Source of the DNA: Ariolimax columbianus
Lineage: Eukaryota; Mollusca; Gastropoda; Stylommatophora; Arionidae
Length of the DNA stretch: 64,000 nt
Assembly: GCA_036924085.1 (NCBI GenBank)
Contig: JAVGWX010000018.1
Coordinates: 19,312,464-19,376,463, forward strand
Direction of reading: 5' to 3'
The translations under genes were made by a program, and so were the position numbers. Below are positions 55,871 to 64,000 of this stretch, in pieces (positions within the stretch are counted from its first letter, which is position 1; each line of letters begins with the position of its first letter). The notes below the pieces were generated by a model, which saw nothing but the letters and a program-made list of their open reading frames with translations, was not told the origin of the DNA and made no database searches.

Positions 55871-55904
55871 TTCTTATGTGTTTGTCTTGGAAAGGAAGTG
55901 TGTG

Positions 55905-56090
55905 ACGTTGTGGCGTAGTTTACAGCGTGGCTGCGATATGTGCCTTTGGGCCCGACACATCCGATTTCAACACAGCATTTTTGTTATCGCGTTGGCTTCG
56001 CGTATTCGATCCCTAATCTCTTAGTCAGGCTTCATGGCTGCAATCTGCTTCCAGGACCACCCTTTGAAGGCAGAATAGAGCCTTGGCCAG
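55905..56090 (-). repeat. Family C element (copy C8)
   Basis: On + (reverse order): GTGGCGTAGTTTACAGCGTG, GCTGCGATATGTGCCTTTGG, GCCCGACACATCCGATTTCA and TTCGATCCCTAATCTCTTAG. It abuts the pyrimidine tract, which occupies the position of the GAA tail in other copies. Confidence 0.75.
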
Positions 56091-56214
56091 TTATGGGTCC
56101 CTAACCCATTTACATACAAGCAGATACGAATATCTGGCTGCTGTCAGCTCATCCAGGCCTCTGAATACATTAAAATAAGTATCAAGAGCGTCAAATATCA
56201 CAAAGGTATCTTTA

Positions 56215-56310
56215 CGCTCCAGTAGACCCCGCTGAAAATGGGTAATTTACTTATTGTGAACGAAGGAAAAAGCATCGAGAAAATGAACTGGCCACCTCAC
56301 CTCAGACAAG
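56215..56310 (+). repeat. Family E fragment
   Basis: ACCCCGCTGAAAATGGGTAA and AACTGGCCACCTCACCTC in the family order. Confidence 0.55.
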
Positions 56311-56499
56311 CTGTTGCTTAGTAGATTGATATCTAACACATTATTCCTGAACAGCAGTTAGGTCTGCTGAAGGCCAACATCTAACTTGTTAATCTCATTA
56401 ATCAGTTGATGACACATTCATCACAGGGCCACCAAAAGTGTGCCGCCCCTGGACAATTGCCAGTGTGATTATGGATTTAAACGGTACAGGTAAACCTGG

Positions 56500-56785
56500 C
56501 TGTTCGTCACTCTAGTGTGGCAGTGGTACTATTATTGTCTCTGCAAAGATTCATTATTCCCTATATAGGTTAGACTGCACTGTTGGTCACTCTCAGTGTG
56601 GCAGTGGTACTATTATTGTCTCTGCAAAGATTCATTATTCCCTATATAGGTTAGACTGCACTGTTGGTCACTCTCAGTGTGGCAGTGGTACTATTATTGT
56701 CTCTGCAAAGATTCATTATTCCCTTTATAGGTTAGACTGCACTGTTGGTCACTCTCAGTGTGGCAGTGGTACTATTATTGTCTCT
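56500..56785. repeat. 81-bp tandem repeat, about 3.5 units
   Basis: The unit contains GTGGCAGTGGTACTATTATT then GTCTCTGCAAAGATTCATTA. Units two and three are identical as far as I can see. Confidence 0.95.
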
Positions 56786-56854
56786 GTCATGCAAAGATTC
56801 GTGGATCTTAAATGGAAAAAACCTGCGCTGTTTGCCGCTCTCAATATGGCCATG

Positions 56855-56952
56855 GTTGTTATTGTTGCTGTTGTTGTTGTTGTGGTTGTTGTTGGGGTTG
56901 TTGTTGTGGTTGTTGTTGGGGTTGTTGTTGTGGTTGTTGTTGTGGTTGTTAA
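56855..56952. repeat. (GTT)n-rich microsatellite
   Basis: GTTGTTGTTGTGGTTGTT with a 24-bp higher period. Confidence 0.95.
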
Positions 56953-57104
56953 TGCCCCCAATCTTATCAATGTCAACCAGAGAGATTCTTCTGTTCAAGA
57001 ATGGTTATACCGAATTGTTACTCGCTCACAGTGTGTCAGTGATACTATTCACGTCTATGTCATGCGGAGAGATTCTTCTACTCTGGCGTCTTTTTGGGGC
57101 ACCG

Positions 57105-57245
57105 AGAAAGTACAGTGGCTAGTGCGCAGGCGTGCCAGCTAAGCGATCGAGGTTCGGTTCCCAGTTGGTGCGGGATTTTGTCGATCGTGCAACGAGTCCC
57201 GAGGTGGCCTCAGTCTCAACATCAGGGTACCCAAATAATCTGGAA
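57105..57245 (+). mobile_element. tRNA-like SINE fragment
   Basis: CAGTGGCTAGTGCGCAGGCG (A-box-like) and GAGGTTCGGTTCCCAG (B box) spaced about 40 nt, then a body with AGTCCCGAGGTGGCCTCAGT. No second copy is in the window. Confidence 0.55.
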
Positions 57246-57269
57246 AGATAAAGGGGGCGGGTGTGATGT

Positions 57270-57570
57270 TGATCACATGTTAGTCAGGGTCAGGCAAAAT
57301 ATACTGACAAGGACTCTCACCTCGAATTTTAGGTAGGTCTTCCTTCAAACAGACTGTTCTTAGCAGCTGGCTAAGAAAGTGGAGACAGGGGCGGCTGACG
57401 TGATCCCCGTAGTAGTGAGCGACAACCGTCTGGGAGACCCTGATCCACCTTCATCAGCAAGCTCGGGATGTGAGGAAAGCTACTGCAACCTGTCACTAAA
57501 TCGGTTCTTTTCAGGGTGCACAAAAGAGTAAACCTTTTCATTTTGGGCAATAACAAAAACAACTGCACGA
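57270..57570 (+). repeat. Family D element, single-unit head
   Basis: TGTTAGTCAGGGTCAGGCAA, TGACAAGGACTCTCACCTC, GTGATCCCCGTAGTAGTGAG, CACCTTCATCAGCAAGC and GGGATGTGAGGAAAGCTACT, with a GCAATAACAAAAACAACTG end. The left arm of the hairpin seen at 26950 is deleted here. Confidence 0.8.
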
Positions 57571-57574
57571 CTTT

Positions 57575-57895
57575 GACCGAACTAGTATAAACAAAGGGCA
57601 GCAATCACTAAAATGTTGATGTAACATCAGAGTGGGAGATAGCTCGGTGCATGTTCTGTTCACATTATCTAAAGAGGAGAAATTAACTCAGATACACACT
57701 CACACATACATACAGTGGCTAATATGTCCTCATATTACCCAACAGATTACAGTCTGGGGTGGAAAGTGGCGTGTCTTCGCAAGTAGAATCCAGAGAGGCA
57801 AACCTTTAATCAAATCAAAAACCTGACACGGTAGAATATTTGCCTAACGTCTATCGAGTGGACAAAATAGTGTTTGATACTTGGCTCTTGTTAGG
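57575..57895. other. No recognised gene
   Basis: Unique sequence between family D and the BRX1 retrocopy. Confidence 0.4.
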
Positions 57896-57899
57896 ACAT

Positions 57900-59060
57900 C
57901 AGGTGTAAGGAGACATCCCAAGAGGAGACAGAAAAAGGTTGTGTTAGCTTCTATTGTGACATCGGAAGCACCAGTACCAAGACAGACCAAATGGACAAAC
58001 AAGCAAACAACTGTGATTTTCTCATCCAGAGGAATTTCTTACAGAACTGACCATTTAATGGTTGATCCCCGCACTTTGAAGCCTCATTCCAAAGTAGAAC
58101 TTAAGATGGACAGGAAAGACAAGCTATTTATACTAATGAGAATTATGATATGAAAAACTGCAACAAGTGTCTCTACTTTGAGGGGAAGAGGAAGCAGGAT
58201 TTCTACATGGGGGCATCGCATGTTCCCAAAGGGCCTTCAGTCAAATTTCTTGTGAAGAATATCCATACAAAGAGTGAACTCACACTGACTGGCAATTGCT
58301 TGAATGGATCCCGTCCCCTGTTGTCTTGTGATAATTCTTTTGACGCTGAACGGTGTTACTGAAGGAATTATTTACACAGATGTTTGGCACTCCAAACCAT
58401 CACCCGAAGTCAACCGTTCACAGACGATATTTTCATATTTTTCATAGAAGATAATCGCATCTGGTTTAGAAACTACCAGATTTTGTCAGAGGATGGATCA
58501 TTTGCAGAAATATGGCCTAGGTTTGTTTTGAATCATGGATTCCGTGGCAAAGTGGTTAAGCCGTCGGCCTCGTGATCAGGTGGTGTGGGTTCGACTCCGG
58601 ACTCCGCCGTCTTTTTCACGGGTGCTTGATGCGGAGTCCCCTGCATCGCGTAGTCGCCCGCTAGTCGTTTTGTCCTTTACTTGCCACTGGTGTCGGGTGG
58701 CACGAGACGAGAGAGCGAGGATAAAACGTAGCGCAGTTAATCCTTACTAAAAATAGCGCTAGCAAAATTCATTGTGCCATCATCGTCTACGATGGACGGC
58801 GGCCTTTGCCTTTGCTCTATCTTGAATCCTATCCGGATTTTTGCGGACAGCTTTGGGGGTGCAACACTGAACCAGAATCCACATTACGTTTCACCAAATG
58901 AGTTCCGTCGAGCTTTCCGGAGAACCAAAGTCAGCCAGTACAAGAACAGCGTGGAGGCAAAGATGTCTGTCAAGCGGCGCATGATGCTACTTGCCAGATG
59001 GACCCAACAGATGAAGTCTTTTCGACGATTACACCAGAAGATTTGAAAACACAAAAATAA
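57900..59060 (+). pseudogene. BRX1: Processed pseudogene of ribosome biogenesis protein BRX1
   Basis: Three + frames together cover most of a BRX1 (Brix-domain) protein in order: FSSRGISYRTDHLMVDPRTL and KMDRKDKLF (58010-58140), MKNCNKCLYFEGKRKQDFYM and SVKFLVKNIHT, LTGNCLNGSRPLLS (58150-58330), KELFTQMFGTP, RSQPFTDD, DNRIWFRNYQILSEDGSFAE and PRFVLN (58350-58534), then after a SINE FADSFGGATLNQNPHYVSPN (58838-58895) and the C-terminal tail DPTDEVFSTITPEDLKTQK with TAA at 59058-59060. The real protein acts in the nucleolus in 60S subunit assembly. Here there are no introns, frameshifts lie near 58140, 58352-58410 and 58985, and SINE A sits inside. An AATAAA lies at 59097. The N-terminus is degraded upstream of about 57900. 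Confidence 0.93.
58535..58821 (+). mobile_element. SINE A, copy 2, inserted in the BRX1 pseudogene
   Basis: A box TGGCAAAGTGGTTAAG (58545-58560), perfect B box GGTTCGACTCC (58588-58598), the SINE A body, and an end GATGGACGGCGGCCTTTGCC. It is flanked by TTGAATC (58528-58534 and 58822-58828), which duplicates the Leu-Asn codons of BRX1 on both sides. Confidence 0.92.
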
Positions 59061-59159
59061 GTCTCTCGTGAAATGTTTAAACAATATTTCTTTTTTAATA
59101 AATGAAAATCAGCAGAATAGAGTAACAAGTATAGAGCTTAAACATGTCAGTGAATTATA

Positions 59160-59640
59160 ATAGTTGGACAGCGTGTTCACACAAGATGGAAGGCTAGATA
59201 GAGAGGTAAAATCAAAAACACAGAACGCTAATGCAGTTTCTTATCAGCTCTCACCGTTACTAAGACACATACACATTTCAAAGAAGAAAAATAGACAGCT
59301 GATAAATAGTATTGGTCTACCAACTATATGCTTCCAGTGTCAGACATGGGCTCTCACTAAGGCACAAGAAAGAAAAATCATGGTATGCGAAATGAGGCGT
59401 TTGAGAAAGAATGTCGGGATCACAGGGGTGGACAAAGTACGAAACGAAATAATCCGACAGACGGTGGGGGCAACACCCTTCATGGAATACATAGAAAGGC
59501 AGAGAATGAAATGGTTCGGACACCTGACAAGAATGCAACCAAAGTTATCAGCTGTTCCTATCTACAATATCAAACATCAGGGTTGCAGAGTAAGAGGCAG
59601 ACCACAAAAACGATGGATACATACATGCACCTAGGCACTC
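59160..59640 (+). pseudogene. LINE reverse-transcriptase C-terminal region
   Basis: One open + frame of 156 codons, 5'-truncated. It contains LDSVFTQDGRLDREVKSKTQ, NANAVSYQLSPLLR, LPTICFQCQTWALTKAQERK, CEMRRLRKNVGITGVDKVRN, RMKWFGHLTRMQP and RGRPQKRW. These are the RT thumb ((Y/L)LGS.F..DG..(D/E).E...R), the (Y/F)..(E/Q)(T/C)W.L(T/L) motif and the (K/R)W(F/L)GH..RM tail, as in RTE- or Jockey-like LINEs. The catalytic part is missing. It ends in a CA microsatellite. Confidence 0.85.
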
Positions 59641-59945
59641 TCACACGCAAACACTCTCATATATACGCACAAACAAACACAAACATTATTGCACACAAAC
59701 ATACACACAATTGCGTATACACACAAAGACACACCCGCTCATAAACATTCAGAGACACAAACACTAATATGCACACAGGCACACAGAGTCCAGCACGCGC
59801 ACACACACACACACAAATACACACACAAACACTTTCACGCACGATCACACATACAAACACGGACACATACATATGACCGCGCACACAAGCACAGGCACAT
59901 ACAAACACACGAACGCATACATACACGCACGCATACACACACCTC
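59640..59945. repeat. (CA)n-rich microsatellite
   Basis: ACACACAAACAC/ACATAC repeats directly after the LINE frame. Confidence 0.95.
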
Positions 59946-59954
59946 CATGTCCGG

Positions 59955-60185
59955 GTAGTTCTCCCTAGAACCAGTTTGTTTTCATGTCAGTTTGACTAAC
60001 GAGCTGGGAATTGTCGTGATCTCCGTAGTAGTGAGCGACACGCTGATGAAGCCAAGGACATCACAACCGCCTAAAGGTCCTAAGTCTACCTTCATCAGCA
60101 AACTAAGGATGTGAGGAAAGCTGCGACAACCCACCACTTACGCTCTTTGCAAGGCGCACAAAAGGGTAATGTTACTATTTAAGAC
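59955..60185 (+). repeat. Family D element, no VNTR head
   Basis: GTCGTGATCTCCGTAGTAGT, GACACGCTGATGAAGCC, TACCTTCATCAGCAAACT and GATGTGAGGAAAGCTGCGAC; the head is missing. Confidence 0.8.
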
Positions 60186-60189
60186 GTTC

Positions 60190-60585
60190 AACATGTTTTT
60201 ATTTTACCTGTTTCCCTCACTAATCTCTACTGGCGGAGGCGCGCCTATTCCACCCTAGACCGTAGTCAATTTGGCGATATTTAGACGCATAAGAGCAGTG
60301 CTTGGATGTATGTCTGCGTCTGTATGTACTTACGCTAGGTTTTTGCGTTCTCAGACGCCAGCCCAACCAAAGTGCAATGGAAGGGTATCACTTTTTTTAT
60401 ATTGGCCGACATCTTTCTTAACGGTGTCATGAACTGCCTTGTTCATGAGGTAGCCAAACCAATGAAAAATGGAAGTATACATTTATTGTGCATAACCTTT
60501 TGTTAGACATACTGATGATGTAGAATTTTAGGTAGTTCTGACATTTGGTTAGTTACAATACAGGCTCTCGGACATTTAGTTTCTT
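60190..60585. other. No recognised gene
   Basis: Unique sequence. Confidence 0.4.
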
Positions 60586-60589
60586 CTTC

Positions 60590-60900
60590 TTATCCTTTAT
60601 CTTCTTCTTCGTCTTCTTCTTCTTCTTCTTCATCTTCGGTTGACTGATGATATGCTTCTAGCCCGGTGAGGTTCACAAAAGAGACTGTGCGTTTCGAGTC
60701 TGGTCGTTCCCCTAGGCCAGACTGCCTCTCTTTGGTCTGCATAAGTTGGGCAGTCAATGTGTTCTGGTGTTTGATTGGGAGCACATCAATCACACGTTGC
60801 AGTGTTTCTAAGACCCATTGTGCGGAGATGGGACAACCTTTGTCTGCTCACCTCTGCATAATGTGTCTATGCGGTTTTTTCTGGTTTGTATGTGTTTGGG
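60590..60900 (-). pseudogene. C-terminal fragment of an unidentified element with GAA-rich tail
   Basis: The minus frame reads VIDVLPIKHQNTLTAQLMQT, KERQSGLGERPDSKRTV and NLTGLEAYHQST, then passes into GAA/GAT codons (60600-60640 on +). The last part recurs at 15317-15365(-), also joined to a GAA tract. The two copies imply a repeated element with a GAA tail, but no diagnostic domain is visible. Confidence 0.55.
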
Positions 60901-60929
60901 TGCGTGTGAGTGTTTGTGTTCTAGTGCAT

Positions 60930-62255
60930 GTGCGTACGATAGTGATTGTTAGCGTGTGAGTTGATGTGTTTTTGAGAGACTGTTTATGTGTGACTGCGTG
61001 AGTGCAAGGGTGCATGTTCGTGTGTATATGAGTTTATTTATTCTATGTCTGTAAGACAGTCTTTGTGAGTGTTTGAGTAAGTGCGTCTTTGTGTCTCAGC
61101 GTGCGAGTGTTTGTGTGAGTGAGTGTTCGTGTCTAGGAGTACGAGAGTTTGAGTAAGTGAGTGTTCGTGTCTGAGCGTGCGAGTGTTTGTGCGAGTGAGT
61201 GTTCATGTCTGAGTGTACGAGTGTTTGAGTACGCGAGTATTCGTGCCAGAGCATGTGAGTGTTTGAGTAAGTGCGTCTTCGTGTCAGAGCATGTGAGTGT
61301 TTGAGTAAGTGCGTCTTCGTGTCAGAGCATTTGAGTGTTTGAGTAAGTGCGTCTTCGTGTCAGAGCATTTGAGTGTTTGAGTAAGTGCGTCTTCGTGTCA
61401 GAGCATTTGAGTGTTTGAGTAAGTGCGTCTTCGTGTCAGAGCATGTGAGTGTTTGAGTAAGTGCGTCTTCGTGTCAGAGCATGTGAGTGTTTGAGTAAGT
61501 GCGTCTTTGTGTCAAAGCATGTGAGTGTTTGAGTAAGTGCGTCTTCGTGTCAGAGCATTTGAGTGTTTGAGTAAGTGCGTCTTCGTGTCAGAGCATGTGA
61601 GTGTTTGAGTAAGTGCGTCTTCGTGTCTCAACATGAATGTGTTTGTGAGAGTGAGTAGTTCCATGTATGTGATTTTTGTGTGTTTGTATGTGTGTGTGAG
61701 TGCTTGTACGTGTTAATGTGTTTTATCGGTGTTTGGTTGTGCATGTTAATATGCACATTCGTTATGTGTGTGTTTGTGTGTGTGAGGGTTTGTATAAGTA
61801 TGTGTGTGTGTGTGTGTGTGTTGTATGTGTGTTTTTTTAGTGTCCGAGTGCATATGCATATGTCTGTGCGAGTGTGTGTGTTTCTGTGAGGGATTAAATG
61901 TGCGTGTGTGTGTGTGTGAATGCACGTACGTGTGTGTTGTGTTTGTATGATAGTTTGTGTGTGTGTGTGTGTCCTGTGTGTGAGAGCGTGCTTATGTGTA
62001 TGTGTTTGTGTGCGTGTACGTTGAGTGCATGTGTTTATGAGTGCCTGTATGTGTAAGTGGGTGTGTGCGTGTTTGTGTGTGAGTGTATGTATGTGTGATG
62101 TTTGTATGAGTGAGTGTCTGTTCGTATGTGGTTAGTATGAATGGCTGTCTGTATATGTGTTGTTTGTATGGGTGAGTGTCTGTATGTGAAAGTGTTTATA
62201 TGTGTGCGTGTTTGTATATATGTATGTGAGTGTATGTGTCCGTGAGATCATGTGT
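60930..62255. repeat. GT-rich cryptic repeat region
   Basis: GTGTGT/GAGTGTTTGTG repeats throughout; includes the 38-bp array below. Confidence 0.92.
61075..61640. repeat. 38-bp VNTR, about 13 units
   Basis: The unit contains GTGCGTCTTCGTGTCAGAGC then ATTTGAGTGTTTGAGTAA. It alternates with an ATGTGAG variant; the left units are diverged. Confidence 0.94.
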
Positions 62256-62264
62256 ATGTCTTCC

Positions 62265-62635
62265 CCGAATAATGCAAACACACGACCAGAATGCAAGAAA
62301 CACACTGACAAACTATTTACACCGCTAGGTATAGTGATGTTGTACATTGTATGTCGTATGTTGCATGTCTAGTTATATGATGATATCGGTTGCCCCTATG
62401 AACAACTTTCTATACCCATCTTCCATACTAGGAAGGTGTACTATGTTTTCCACTCGATAACCGTTGGGCAAAGTTTTTGCCAGATCTCCCCTAATTGTTC
62501 CCCTTGAAATAGTATGAGAAGAACATACCACGAGTTATCTCAAACTCCGATGTTGTGTCAGCATTTTAATGATTATTGCCCTTTGTTCGTTTTTCTAGTG
62601 TCACAAATTAATTCATTAGCCGGAAATGGAGTGGA
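62265..62635. other. No recognised gene
   Basis: Unique sequence. Confidence 0.4.
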
Positions 62636-62639
62636 TGGA

Positions 62640-63045
62640 AAGCTCAGAAACTCCAATCAAATACTTCACAAAGAATAGAATCCTTCGAGTAAAAATGTTA
62701 CAGAAAGATCCTCAGAATACCCTGGACAGAGAACAAAAATAAATGTAGACATTCTGTAAGAGTTGAGCATAGAGGAGAACTGGTTTATCAATTCCATTTT
62801 TGCTAGAAAATGCAAATACTTTAGTCACATCTAGAGACACAACGGTCTCGAGAGAACAGTAATGAAAGGTATGGTGCCAGGCAAAAGAGGCAGGGGTAGA
62901 CCAAGAAGATGGTGGCACCAAGATATCCAGGAATACCTGGGTATGACTGGCGGAGGCTGGAGTTTTGGCAAGGGAACGAGTTTCTTTCAGACAGTGATGG
63001 GAGCGACGTTCTATAAAGGACACGCTACATAATGATTATGATGAC
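62640..63045 (+). pseudogene. LINE reverse-transcriptase C-terminal tail
   Basis: Broken + frames read RILRVKMLQKDPQNTLDREQ, a V(E/D)H(R/K)GELVYQ block, GKRGRGRPRRWW-like sequence and SFRQTVMGATFYKGHAT. It is the + strand relative of 24935-25400(-). The FR..V.GATF.KGH ending is a common C-terminus of invertebrate LINE polyproteins. Confidence 0.72.
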
Positions 63046-63049
63046 TATT

Positions 63050-63710
63050 AGACAATCTTGAAGTGCTAGGGTCGCTACACATTTTTGTGATAAACTGACT
63101 TGAAAGAAGACACATGTTTTCCAACTTTGATTTTCCTCACAATGCACGTTTCTGGTTTTATAATTGAAATCTAAATATAAGAGTTACTTCCCTTACCATG
63201 TAATCTCAATTAAAATTGAGAAACCCTAAAAAAACGAAACAAATTTCGTTCAATGTGCTGTTAACGATATGCGCGTTTTTCTGACCTGAACCGCACGCCA
63301 GAATGAACGCTGACAGCATTCTTATGGCCTGTAGGAGGTAGACTTGATGTTTCATGTTATAACCAAGCCTAGACCTCCATGTCTCAACATTTATTTTTTT
63401 TTGCTACATCGTTCCTAGTTCTTATTTAACTCTCACAGAGGGCTTCCTCTGAAATAATGTGGTCAAAAAATGAAAACCTCTGCTCGTGATCTTTCTCTCG
63501 ATGATGATTTTAAATCTTTGGGCTTGTTTGGCTATTACCATCGCATTGTTTTACTAGTATTTACCAGATGTCTTGGCTAGGTCGTTGCTCTTGATGAGTA
63601 GTTTTTGCAATTATTTTAGTTCTTAAAATTACGGAAATTAAAACAGAAGTTAGCCAGCATTTTTAGTGTCTTCAATCATTATACCGCTCTTTGGCCTATT
63701 CATATTCTGT
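63050..63710. other. No recognised gene
   Basis: AT-rich unique sequence. Confidence 0.4.
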
Positions 63711-63714
63711 TGCA

Positions 63715-63830
63715 AATTACTATTCCACCAAATAAGAATAGTTTATTAAATCTAATATTCCACCAAATAAAAATAGTTTATTAAGTCTAGTATTCGACCA
63801 AATAAGAATAGTTTAAAGAATGTACTATTC
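63715..63830. repeat. About 45-bp tandem repeat, 2.5 units
   Basis: CCACCAAATAAGAATAGTTT then ATTAAATCTAATATT recurs with small changes. Confidence 0.9.
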
Positions 63831-63904
63831 GACACCGAATTAAATACGAATTGGTTATTTAGTGAAACCCTGGTAACCACATAGACATGCAGCACGAGAA
63901 ACAG

Positions 63905-64000
63905 GCTGAGATCCAGTTAGATAGAACGATAGATAGATTAAATATATGTGAGACAGAGATCCAGTTAGATAGAACGATAGATAGATTAAATATATGTGAG
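63905..64000. repeat. Tandem repeat of about 49-50 bp, cut by window end
   Basis: GAGATCCAGTTAGATAGAAC then GATAGATAGATTAAATATAT occurs twice, identical, and may continue beyond the window. Confidence 0.9.

Noticed and set aside
55294..56024. 200-codon Ser/Phe/Leu-rich ORFs, possible membrane protein
   Set aside because: They lie in a TTCC/CTT tract and run into a family C copy.
58545..58598. tRNA gene
   Set aside because: A and B boxes are good, but the same sequence recurs at 32949 with a long SINE body and target duplications, so it is a SINE head. The same reasoning applies to the SINE B heads.

Overview
The window is repeat-dominated animal DNA. It probably comes from a mollusc, perhaps a gastropod; this rests on the SINE and LINE types and the very dense minisatellites, and nothing in the window proves it. 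There are no operons, Shine-Dalgarno sites or long intact ORFs. I see no functional host gene in 64 kb. The only host-gene sequence is an intronless, frameshifted copy of the ribosome-biogenesis gene BRX1 (57900-59060), which carries a SINE insertion.

Autonomous transposons are all dead. (1) An RNase H-encoding LINE, here called J, has copies at 1-668(-), 13302-14541(+), 18955-19148(+), 32820-32866(-) and 39743-40415(+). The four copies whose ends are visible are 5'-truncated, end in a (GAA)n tail directly after the ORF, and have 11-14 bp target-site duplications (TSDs). (2) A nearly full-length apurinic-endonuclease LINE, called R, lies at 27955-31090(-). (3) Tails of several other LINE lineages lie at 1140, 9525, 12362, 12940, 18690, 24935, 52440, 59160 and 62640. 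(4) Mariner remnants lie at 11555-12330, 16390-16578, 19195-19757 (a fold-back) and 53702-54582 (terminal repeats plus TA). (5) A hAT element of the zinc-finger-MYM-1-like type lies at 47557-about 50300(-), and its transposase reading frame is split by a 1.35-kb array of 38-bp repeats.

Non-autonomous families recur across the window. SINE A has copies at 32933 and 58535, SINE B at 11263, 18332, 21305 and 51441, and SINE G at 19925 and 34340; all have tRNA-like promoter boxes. Family E carries a conserved block containing AACTGTAAATGGGTAC. Family C ends in GAA-rich sequence and family D ends in CAA-rich sequence. C and D both have a short GTCAGGGYCAG-type block at the head, and this block is expanded into a VNTR in some copies.

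Layout: 0-2 kb LINE fragments; 3-9.5 kb T-rich and purine-rich arrays plus families E, D and C; 9.5-20 kb nested LINE, mariner and SINE; 21-27 kb two large VNTRs and family D; 28-31 kb LINE R; 31-36 kb SINEs and families C and D; 36-40 kb a duplicated CT/GAA locus and a J copy; 41-47 kb minisatellites and microsatellites; 47.5-51.2 kb hAT plus arrays; 51-55 kb SINE B, an RTE-like LINE and mariner; 55-64 kb simple repeats, the BRX1 retrocopy and LINE fragments.

The common theme is transposons that carry or generate tandem repeats: GAA tails laid down by a LINE, VNTRs grown inside a transposase ORF, and VNTRs grown inside non-autonomous families. Coordinates of degenerate repeats are approximate (tens of bases). 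All family assignments are from reading the sequence and were not checked against a database.
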